From the NCBI GenBank assembly GCA_027335515.1, contig DAHWHT010000293.1, positions 1 through 5,635 on the forward strand: DNA of 5,635 nucleotides. The letters run 5' to 3'. Shown one piece after another: positions 1-5,152 of this stretch (positions are counted from its first letter, which is position 1; each line of letters opens with the position of its first letter). The translations under genes were made by a program, and so were the position numbers. A model generated the notes under the pieces. That model did no database searches. It saw nothing but the letters and a program-made list of their open reading frames with translations, and was not told the DNA's origin. The stretch is from Clostridia bacterium (lineage in GTDB: Bacteria; Bacillota_E; RBS10-35; JAJYVN01).

Positions 1-970
1 CATACACGCCCACACCGACGACCATCGCCCGCCGCGCCGCCGGCGACCACTCCTGGCGGTGCCAGGCCCGCCTCAGGCTGCGGTACCCAGGGGGGGCCAG
101 CGCACCGAGGCCGGCCGCCGCCAAGAACACCACGACGGCTCGACCCGATACCCCGTGCGCAGCCGCGGCCAGGAAGGCACGCGAAAGGAGCAACCCCGTG
201 GCAAGCATCCACGTTCCGAGGCCGGCCGCCGAACCCCGGGCGTCGTGGCGCAGGCCGGCCACCCAGACCGCCAGGGCCAGGACGCACGCCAACCATCCGC
301 CTCGAGAGAAGGTGCCCACCAATGCGAGCGCCACAACGCCGAGCCCGGCGCCATACCCCGCCAGCACCCACTGCCCGTAACGGCTGCGCGGCCGGGCGAG
401 GGCTTCGGCCACCAGCGCCAGACCCGCGACCAGGGCCGCGGCCAGCCAGGCGGCCAAGGCGTTGGGATACTGCAGGGTGGACATCATCCGTCCCTGAATG
501 AAGGCGTACGGAAAGTGCAGCCAGCCTGCCGCCGTGAGGGCGCCGACCAGCGCCAGGGCAGCCCCGGAGCCGAGCAGGAACCGCCCCACCGCCCGCAGGG
601 CCTGCGCCCCACGGACGACCTCGACCGCGGCCCAGTACCACCCCAGATAAAACACCGCGCGCACGGCCGCCAACAGAGCCTGATGGGGTGCAACCGGATG
701 CACCACGGCGCCGACCACGTAGCCCGCCGCGGCGGCGAGCGCCACCCAGTCCAGGGGGTGGCGCCACGGCAGCCAACGACCGACGCCGGCCCGATACGCC
801 GCCACCGCCAGGAGGAAGACCGCGCCATACATCTCAAACGGCAACAGGGCGCTCTCAAAAAAGAGCCCCCGGAAGAAGGCGGCTACCGAAAGCAACGCGA
901 GCAGCCCGTACAACAACAGGGTGCCCAGGGCGTCCCGCCCCGTCGCACCCCGCGACGTGCCCTGGTCCAT
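1..970 (-). CDS. O-antigen ligase / Wzy_C-family membrane protein, 5' part (runs off left edge)
   Basis: An uninterrupted minus-strand frame starts at ATG 970-968 and stays open to the window edge (323 codons seen, no stop). AAGGAGG at 978-984 with a 7-nt spacer fixes the start. The protein is strongly hydrophobic, with about nine or ten likely membrane helices (for example around residues 14-32, 75-92, 131-151, 171-190, 201-219, 283-301). Two signatures of the family stand out: RMMSTLQYPNALAAWL at 161-176, matching the 'G-T-x-x-N-P-N-x-L-A' region, and TFSRGGWLA at 220-228, matching the 'SRG' motif that follows in Wzy_C proteins. Members act outside the cytoplasmic membrane, taking undecaprenyl-diphosphate-linked glycan and polymerising it or transferring it to an acceptor. 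Which acceptor is used cannot be read here, since the large periplasmic/extracellular loop and C-terminus are mostly outside the window. It could be a Wzy polymerase, a glycan ligase or a protein O-oligosaccharyltransferase. Family confident, exact role open. Confidence 0.88.
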   Translation of the reverse strand, partial: MDQGTSRGATGRDALGTLLLYGLLALLSVAAFFRGLFFESALLPFEMYGAVFLLAVAAYRAGVGRWLPWRHPLDWVALAAAAGYVVGAVVHPVAPHQALLAAVRAVFYLGWYWAAVEVVRGAQALRAVGRFLLGSGAALALVGALTAAGWLHFPYAFIQGRMMSTLQYPNALAAWLAAALVAGLALVAEALARPRSRYGQWVLAGYGAGLGVVALALVGTFSRGGWLACVLALAVWVAGLRHDARGSAAGLGTWMLATGLLLSRAFLAAAAHGVSGRAVVVFLAAAGLGALAPPGYRSLRRAWHRQEWSPAARRAMVVGVGVY

Positions 971-977
971 CCGGTCC

Positions 978-984
978 CCTCCTT
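978..984 (-). promoter_or_regulatory. Ribosome binding site of the ligase-like gene
   Basis: AAGGAGG on the minus strand, 7 nt before ATG 970. It is nearly a full match to the 16S rRNA 3' end and settles the start of the gene, whose 3' part lies outside the window. Confidence 0.8.
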
Positions 985-1031
985 GGCCGCCGATCGGTGC
1001 GTTGGACCGCGATCCGCCAGGGGCGGGGGAT

Positions 1032-1057
1032 GCCGGAGGGACTTGAGCCCCTCCGGC
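1032..1057 (-). terminator. GC-rich hairpin after the LPXTG gene (possible terminator or attenuator)
   Basis: A perfect 9-bp inverted repeat: GCCGGAGGG at 1032-1040 and CCCTCCGGC at 1049-1057, with an 8-nt loop. It begins 7 nt beyond the stop codon of the LPXTG gene. On the minus strand it is followed by a C-rich stretch rather than a run of T, so it lacks the classic intrinsic-terminator tail. It may be a terminator without a U-tract, an mRNA 3'-end stabiliser, or a partial block that lowers read-through into the ligase-like gene downstream. Confidence 0.5.
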
Positions 1058-1064
1058 GAGGGTT

Positions 1065-1748
1065 TCAGACACCCCGGCGCTTGGGCCGCAGGGCGGCGAG
1101 CGCCCCGCCCCCCAGAAGCAGCAACGTGCCGAGGACCTCCATGGCCGGACCCGCACCGGTCTTGGGCAGCTGTGCCGGAGTCTTACCACCACCGACCGTA
1201 CCGACCGGTCCGCTGCCACCGTGCGGCGGCACCGGACCGGCAGGGGGCAGGACCGTACCCTTGGGCGCCTGGGCATACACGGCGACCAAGACGGCCTTGT
1301 TGTACGCGGTTTGCTCGTACGCCGTCACGCTCTTGAACGTCTCGCCATTGGGCGCGTTGATCGGCAACCCGGCATAGGTCGCCTGCTTCCCGGCCGTCAG
1401 CGCCCCCGGCTCGCGGGTCTGCGGCACCAGAACCGAGGTCGTCGGTTTGCCTTTGGACGTGGTCTGCGAAAACACCGCGACGTAGGAACCGGTGCCCGAA
1501 CCGATCTTCGGCGTAAACGTCAGAGTCGTCTTACCATTTGCCACCGCGCTGAGCGCCGCGGTGATGGCCACCTGCGTCCCAGGAGGCGGCGCGGCCAGCG
1601 CCGCGGGCGCCAACGCCAGGACGAGCCCCGCACCAACCATTCCGCCGAGCAGCCACCCGGACGCGTCGACGAGCGGCGCCCGTCCCTGGCGGCCCGCGAC
1701 GCAGCCGATCCCTGCATCCTTGCGCTTCTCGCGCATCCCTCCGCTCAC
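1065..1748 (-). CDS. Small LPXTG-anchored cell-surface protein of unknown function
   Basis: The product (227 aa from GTG 1748) has the full plan of a sortase substrate. After a basic N-terminal stretch comes a hydrophobic signal-peptide core at about 32-52 (WLLGGMVGAGLVLALAP...), with ALA|APPPG as the likely signal-peptidase site. Next is a mature domain of about 110 residues rich in Thr, Ser, Val and Ala, which looks like beta structure and which I do not recognise. A Pro/Gly linker of about 30 residues follows. The C-terminus is LPKTG (codons 1169-1155), then a hydrophobic helix (EVLGTLLLLGGGALAAL) and the basic tail RPKRRGV. Sortase would cut between T and G and attach the protein to peptidoglycan. 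The GTG start was chosen because GGAGGG lies 9 nt upstream; ATG 1736 has the same motif directly against it with no spacer. The frame stays open further up to 1931, but that part has no signal-like features. The gene lies upstream of, and on the same strand as, the ligase-like gene. Anchor architecture is sure; function is unknown. Confidence 0.85.
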   Translation of the reverse strand: MSGGMREKRKDAGIGCVAGRQGRAPLVDASGWLLGGMVGAGLVLALAPAALAAPPPGTQVAITAALSAVANGKTTLTFTPKIGSGTGSYVAVFSQTTSKGKPTTSVLVPQTREPGALTAGKQATYAGLPINAPNGETFKSVTAYEQTAYNKAVLVAVYAQAPKGTVLPPAGPVPPHGGSGPVGTVGGGKTPAQLPKTGAGPAMEVLGTLLLLGGGALAALRPKRRGV

Positions 1749-1757
1749 CCCCCAAAT

Positions 1758-1763
1758 CCCTCC
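1758..1763 (-). promoter_or_regulatory. Ribosome binding site deciding the GTG start of the LPXTG gene
   Basis: GGAGGG on the minus strand, 9 nt before GTG 1748-1746. The competing ATG at 1736-1734 has a second GGAGGG immediately against it, leaving no room for initiation, so the upstream GTG is preferred. Confidence 0.55.
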
Positions 1764-1868
1764 ACACCACACCAAGTGGTGCCTTGCGCCCGCCTTCGCC
1801 AGGGCCAAGCACCCGCGGTCCCGCGCGCAGAAGGCACCGACACCGATTCCTCGATCCCAGGCTGCGCC

Positions 1869-1874
1869 ATTGTA
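1869..1874 (-). promoter_or_regulatory. Candidate -10 box for the LPXTG gene
   Basis: TACAAT on the minus strand differs from the TATAAT consensus at one base. Transcription from it would give a leader of roughly 115 nt before GTG 1748. No good -35 is seen 16-18 nt upstream (the best is TTTCGC), so the call rests on the -10 alone. Confidence 0.3.
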
Positions 1875-2052
1875 AGCCAGAGTGGCGGCGATGCGAAAGG
1901 GGGGCACCACCCATTCTTTCAACTCTCCCACCCGGAGTCTTGCAGCCGTCGACCTTCATTTCTCCCCGTCCGCCATCTACTCTAAGGCAAATGCTCAACG
2001 GACCACGGACGGCAACCGAGACCAGTCCGACATGCCGCTTGATACTCATTCT

Positions 2053-2058
2053 TATACT
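2053..2058 (+). promoter_or_regulatory. Candidate -10 box for the sugar-transferase gene
   Basis: TATACT in one of the few A/T-rich stretches upstream of GTG 2138. The nearest -35-like sequence, CCGACA at 2027-2032, sits 20 nt away, which is too far for an ordinary promoter. If real, the start would fall just before the inverted repeat at 2070-2099, placing that hairpin at the 5' end of the leader. Confidence 0.25.
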
Positions 2059-2069
2059 GCGACCACGCC

Positions 2070-2099
2070 CCTGCCAGTTCTATCCTTAGGAGTGGCAGG
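2070..2099 (+). promoter_or_regulatory. Inverted repeat in the sugar-transferase leader
   Basis: CCTGCCA (2070-2076) and TGGCAGG (2093-2099) are perfect 7-bp arms around a 16-nt loop. The repeat lies about 20 nt before the GAGGAGG ribosome site at 2121-2127. It could fold as an mRNA leader hairpin or serve as a repressor operator; the sequence does not tell which. Confidence 0.35.
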
Positions 2100-2137
2100 T
2101 GGCGAGTCGGGGCGGATCTTGAGGAGGCTGGGCGGTC

Positions 2138-3511
2138 GTGCCGTTATCCCAGTACCGCAGGGAGTTCAGCACCTTCCTCGATGTGGTCGTCGCGGTTCTT
2201 GCCTACGTGGTCGCGGTGCAGTGGCACGTGGGCGGCTTCGCCCGCGGCACCAACCTTTGGTATGTGGAAATGGCGCCGACGGTGGTTGCGGTTTGGTGGA
2301 TCCTGTCCCTCGTCATCCGCCAGGACGTACCGTATCGGTTGGGCGGCACGTGGCGGGAGTTGCAGGAGACCGTCCTGCTCAACGGCGTCGGCGCGATTCT
2401 GCTGTTGGCCCTGAACCTGGCGACCAAGCATGACGCCGTCAGCCGACTGATCCTCGTCGGCTTCCCCGCCCTGGCCGCCATCACCTCGACCGCGCTACGC
2501 TTCGCCCTGCGCGCTTGGCTGGGCTGGCGGCGCAGGGGAGGACACGATGTCCACCATGTGCTGCTGGCCGGCCCGGCTGGTCCCGTGCGCCAACTCGCGA
2601 CATCGCTGCTGCACCGCGACGCCGGCCTGCTCCCCCTGGGGGTGCTGCTGCCGCCCGACACCGGCACCGATGCCCGCGAATCCCTGCCGGTGCTCGGCGA
2701 CTACCACCGCCTCGCGGACGTGCTCCACGCCCGCGTCGTGGACCAGGTGGCGTTCGCCATGCCGCTGGACGACGGCGCCCTGCGGCCCATGATCGAGACC
2801 TGCCTGCGTGAGGGAAAATCGGTCTGGTTGGCGACGACGGATGCGTTCAGTTCCCGCTTGCTCGGCAACCGCCCGGACCAGTTGCTGGTGTTGTCGGTAC
2901 CACGCGACGCCGTCGGCGTCACCATCAAGCGGGCGCTCGACATCGGCCTCGCCGCAACCGCCCTGCTGGTAGCGGTGCCGCTCCTCGCGGCCTGCGCCCT
3001 GGCCGTATGCCTCGACGATCCAACGGGACCCCCCATCTTCCGTCAGCGCAGGGTCGGGCTGCACGGCCGAGAGTTCACCGTGTACAAGTTCCGCAGTATG
3101 GGAACGGACGCCGAGCAACGCCGCGCGGCTCTGCAGGGGCGCAACGAGATGTCCGGCCCCGTCTTCAAGATCCGCGACGATCCACGCATCACGCGGGTCG
3201 GGCGCTTCCTGCGCCGCTACTCGTTGGACGAACTGCCGCAACTGTGGAACGTCCTGCGCGGCGACATGAGCCTGGTCGGACCCCGCCCATCCCTGCCGGA
3301 CGAGGTGCGACAGTATGAGCCGGAATTCCGCCGGCGCCTGGCCTGCCGCCCGGGGCTCACCTGCCTCTGGCAGGTCTCCGGCCGCAATGCGGTCGACTTC
3401 CGCACCTGGATGGAGCTCGACCTGCAGTATGTGGACAACTGGTCCCTGGGACTCGACCTGCAGATCCTGATGCGCACCATTCCAACGGTGTTCAAGGGCT
3501 CTGGGATGTGA
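2138..3511 (+). CDS. Polyprenyl-phosphate sugar-1-phosphate transferase (WbaP/WcaJ type), initiating glycosyltransferase
   Basis: This 457-aa membrane enzyme moves a sugar phosphate from a nucleotide sugar to undecaprenyl phosphate, the first step of a lipid-linked polysaccharide. The N-terminal third has four likely membrane helices (about 13-28, 44-61, 79-95, 104-122). A Rossmann-like soluble part follows (about 138-255, VLLAGPAGPVRQL at 141-153). The catalytic bacterial sugar transferase domain fills 262-457: KRALDIG with a hydrophobic re-entrant helix (264-291), PIFRQRRVGLHGREF (299-313), YKFRSM (316-321), DDPRITRVGRFLRR (347-360), the catalytic Asp-Glu pair in SLDELPQLWNVL (D364, E365), GDMSLVGPRPS (375-385) and RPGLTCLWQVSGRN (404-417). 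Length and motif order are normal and no key residue is missing. A stop at 2120 in the same frame makes GTG 2138 the first possible start; GAGGAGG (2121-2127) lies 10 nt before it. The third codon is TTA, rare in such G+C-rich DNA. Sugar specificity cannot be read. It is first of a two-gene unit with the cupin. Confidence 0.95.
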   Translation: MPLSQYRREFSTFLDVVVAVLAYVVAVQWHVGGFARGTNLWYVEMAPTVVAVWWILSLVIRQDVPYRLGGTWRELQETVLLNGVGAILLLALNLATKHDAVSRLILVGFPALAAITSTALRFALRAWLGWRRRGGHDVHHVLLAGPAGPVRQLATSLLHRDAGLLPLGVLLPPDTGTDARESLPVLGDYHRLADVLHARVVDQVAFAMPLDDGALRPMIETCLREGKSVWLATTDAFSSRLLGNRPDQLLVLSVPRDAVGVTIKRALDIGLAATALLVAVPLLAACALAVCLDDPTGPPIFRQRRVGLHGREFTVYKFRSMGTDAEQRRAALQGRNEMSGPVFKIRDDPRITRVGRFLRRYSLDELPQLWNVLRGDMSLVGPRPSLPDEVRQYEPEFRRRLACRPGLTCLWQVSGRNAVDFRTWMELDLQYVDNWSLGLDLQILMRTIPTVFKGSGM

Positions 3512-3574
3512 CGCCCCGCAACCCAAGGGTTCCAGGCGGAAGAGACCGCAGGCCGGCAATCAGGAGGGCCCACC

Positions 3575-4039
3575 ATGGAAGGCCACGGAACCGATTCCCG
3601 CGCGCATCGCCGCTCCGCGTCCGCCCAGCATCCGCAGCTTACCCTGGTGGCCACGACCGACGAAGCCACCATCCATACACCCGAGGCCCTGCGGGTCATC
3701 CCCAAGCCATGGGGCCGGGAGGTCTGGTGGGCGGTGGCCGACCGCTACGTGGGCAAGCGCATCGAGGTGACGGCCGGACACAGCCTCAGTCTGCAGTACC
3801 ACGAACTCAAGCACGAAACGCTGTATTTCCTGTCCGGCGAGGTCCGTCTCCTTCTGGGAGACCAGGAACGGCTGGTGGGTCCCGGGTCTGTGGCCGTGGT
3901 CCCTCCAGGAACGGTCCACCGCGTGGAGGCACTGACCGCCGCCGTCATCTTCGAGGTGAGCACCCCGGAATTGGACGACGTGGTACGGCTGGAGGATCGC
4001 TACGGCCGGGCGCCTGCGGCCGGTGCGCCCACAAGCTGA
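3575..4039 (+). CDS. Stand-alone cupin, mannose-6-phosphate isomerase type II C-terminal-like
   Basis: The 154-aa product matches the small metal-binding cupin that forms the C-terminal half of bifunctional mannose-1-phosphate guanylyltransferase/isomerases, here without the guanylyltransferase half. Residues visible: KPWGREVWWA (44-53, the usual entry motif); cupin motif 1 in GHSLSLQYHELKHETLYFLSG (68-88), with Q74, H76 and E81 as likely metal ligands; and cupin motif 2 in PGSVAVVPPGTVHRVEA (103-119), with H115 as the fourth ligand. The first 35 residues or so are rich in His, Arg and Ser, do not belong to the cupin fold and look disordered. AGGAGG (3562-3567) with a 7-nt spacer supports ATG 3575. 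The gene starts 63 bp after the sugar-transferase stop and is probably cotranscribed with it. It may interconvert phosphosugars (mannose-6-P and fructose-6-P) or bind a sugar nucleotide for this pathway. The cupin fold is sure; the substrate is inferred from family and context. Confidence 0.88.
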   Translation: MEGHGTDSRAHRRSASAQHPQLTLVATTDEATIHTPEALRVIPKPWGREVWWAVADRYVGKRIEVTAGHSLSLQYHELKHETLYFLSGEVRLLLGDQERLVGPGSVAVVPPGTVHRVEALTAAVIFEVSTPELDDVVRLEDRYGRAPAAGAPTS

Positions 4040-4096
4040 GCGCGCGCTCCGCCAGACTACCCTGCGGCAAGGCCTCGGGATCGACGACGGCGCGCG

Positions 4097-4133
4097 GCCA
4101 CGGTAGCGAAGCGGCAGTCGATCGTACCGTGGC
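4097..4133. terminator. Inverted repeat between convergent genes (possible terminator)
   Basis: GCCACGGTA (4097-4105) and TACCGTGGC (4125-4133) are perfect 9-bp arms around a 19-nt loop, 57 bp after the cupin stop. Neither side carries a T-run. As the first strong structure after the plus-strand unit it may end or protect that transcript; the long loop makes it a weaker terminator candidate than the hairpin at 4173-4208. Confidence 0.4.
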
Positions 4134-4172
4134 ACTGACACCCGGCCGGTTGCGCAGAAAACCGTATTCGCT

Positions 4173-4208
4173 GAGCTTCTGCAGGGCCAAGACCCTCTGC
4201 GGAAGCTC
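4173..4208. terminator. Strong 14-bp hairpin between convergent genes (possible bidirectional terminator)
   Basis: Arms 4173-4186 (GAGCTTCTGCAGGG) and 4195-4208 (CTCTGCGGAAGCTC) pair over 14 bp with two G-T wobbles and an 8-nt loop. It is the most stable structure I see in the window. It lies 55 bp past the methyltransferase stop on the minus strand and 133 bp past the cupin stop on the plus strand, so it could serve both converging transcripts. On the minus strand a TTTT occurs about 10 nt beyond the stem, rather far for a normal U-tract. The rest of the 4040-4263 gap shows no gene I can support. Confidence 0.5.
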
Positions 4209-4263
4209 CCTGCCGGTGCCAGATAGGCCATCGTCGCCCATCGCTGCACCCGGAACGGAGCGA

Positions 4264-5148
4264 TCAGCGCGCCCAGAAGCTGAGGCCCATCTCCCCCTCG
4301 TACGGGGCCCGGCGCAGGATCTCGCGCAGACCGGCCGCGTGCAGCAGCTGGCCGCACCGCCCAAGCAAATCGGCACTGTGGTATTCAAAGACCACCCGGC
4401 CCGTACGCCCGAGGGTGCGGGTTGCACCGGCAAAGCACGCCGCTTCCATACCCTCGATGTCGACCTTCAACAGGTCGACCCGCGGGGCGTCCGCACCCAA
4501 CTCCCGCTCCACCAGCGCGTCGAGCGGTTCACAGGGCACCCGGCGGGTCGCGCCCCCGCCCGCCTCCCGGACCAGGGCCGCGCACGGGGTGTCGGCGCCG
4601 CACGCCCACCCGGTCGCGCACGCCAAACCCCGTGGCCCGTAGGGCAAGAGCAGTTCCAGGTCGCCCCGCCGCTCCGCGACGGCGGACGGCACCCAACGGA
4701 CCCGGACACCCGGATTGCGCTGCCGAACGTACCGAAGATTACCCTCGCCGAACGCCGCCGCCTCGGCAACCGGTTCGACGGCGACCAGGGTACCGCGCCG
4801 CAGCAGGGGAATCGCCCACGCGGCAAAGAGGCCGAGGTTTGCGCCGATGTCCAGGACGCACCACCCCGGCCGCGGTAGGAACCCCGACTGACAATACATG
4901 TTGGAAACGAAGATCTCGCGGGCCTCGGACACGTCGCCGCCGTGCGCAAACCGCAACGGCCCCGCGAGGCGCGTTGACAGGGTGCTGGCACCGACGGGCA
5001 GGGGTGCATCGGCATACGCGGCCACCGCCCGCAAAAACACGCGGTCATCGGCCAGCAGGGCGGGGATGCGCCGTGGGTAGTTGCGCAACACGCGGACGGC
5101 CGTCTGCAGGCGCGCGCGATTCAGTTGCCATCGCCTCCATGCGGGCAC
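4264..5148 (-). CDS. FkbM-family SAM-dependent methyltransferase
   Basis: The 294-aa product has the marks of FkbM-type O-methyltransferases, which move a methyl group from S-adenosylmethionine to a hydroxyl, in glycan loci usually on a sugar. Seen in order: a basic N-terminal part with AREIFVSNMYCQSGF (76-90), where family members lead into the fold; SAM motif I VLDIGANLGLF (98-108); VAVEPV (122-127), with the acidic residue expected to bind the SAM ribose; VPCEPLDALVERE (204-216); VDLLKVDIEGMEAACFAGA (224-242), the hallmark K-x-D-x-E-G-x-E segment; and VVFEYHS (252-258). Length is normal and nothing essential is missing. The start is uncertain. GTG 5148 lies 4 nt after the stop of the upstream epimerase but has no Shine-Dalgarno; GGAGG at 5134-5138 would instead serve an in-frame CTG at 5124. 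Close spacing implies one operon with translational coupling to the epimerase. The cytoplasmic substrate is probably a lipid-linked or nucleotide-linked sugar. Confidence 0.9.
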   Translation of the reverse strand: MPAWRRWQLNRARLQTAVRVLRNYPRRIPALLADDRVFLRAVAAYADAPLPVGASTLSTRLAGPLRFAHGGDVSEAREIFVSNMYCQSGFLPRPGWCVLDIGANLGLFAAWAIPLLRRGTLVAVEPVAEAAAFGEGNLRYVRQRNPGVRVRWVPSAVAERRGDLELLLPYGPRGLACATGWACGADTPCAALVREAGGGATRRVPCEPLDALVERELGADAPRVDLLKVDIEGMEAACFAGATRTLGRTGRVVFEYHSADLLGRCGQLLHAAGLREILRRAPYEGEMGLSFWAR

Positions 5149-5152
5149 GCGG

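Larger units (their letters stand above)
1749..2137. other. Divergent intergenic region between the LPXTG and sugar-transferase genes
   Basis: These 389 bp carry no convincing gene and look less G+C-rich than the coding DNA around them, especially 1900-2090. They must hold the promoters for both directions. Visible elements are a minus-strand TACAAT box (1869-1874), a plus-strand TATACT box (2053-2058) without a good -35 at normal spacing, an inverted repeat CACCA-AG-TGGTG (1770-1781) just upstream of the LPXTG ribosome binding site, and the larger inverted repeat at 2070-2099. Short frames crossing the region on both strands lack ribosome sites and protein-like composition. Confidence 0.6.

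Noticed and set aside
105..231. 16-bp direct repeat (CCGAGGCCGGCCGCCG at 105-120 and 216-231)
   Set aside because: Both copies lie in the same frame of the ligase-like gene and encode Ala-Ala-Gly-Leu-Gly within membrane helices. Biased composition explains them without a mobile or regulatory repeat.
861..880. T-run with small hairpin (GCTCTTTTTTGAGAGC on the minus strand), considered as a terminator or frameshift site
   Set aside because: It lies inside the ligase-like coding region near residue 35 and encodes Leu-Phe-Phe-Glu-Ser in an unbroken frame. The alternative frames give no family-like protein.
59..1336. Long plus-strand open frame (425 codons)
   Set aside because: It lies antisense to the ligase-like gene and part of the LPXTG gene, both of which have protein signatures. 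Its product is low-complexity Arg/Pro/Gly/Gln with no domain, as expected from high-G+C antisense reading.
2495..3559. Minus-strand open frame (354 codons) opposite the sugar transferase
   Set aside because: The plus strand encodes a complete, motif-rich transferase here. The antisense product is Gln/Arg/His-rich with no domain and no ribosome site that I can see.
3945..4263. Minus-strand frame through the convergent gap into the cupin, considered as a small or decayed gene
   Set aside because: No ribosome site precedes its ATG codons, the product matches nothing I know, and its most protein-like stretch is produced by the 4173-4208 hairpin arms.
3508..4878. Long plus-strand open frame (456 codons)
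   Set aside because: It overlaps the cupin in another frame, crosses the convergent gap and its hairpins, and runs antisense to the FkbM methyltransferase. Its product is compositionally biased and has no recognisable motif.
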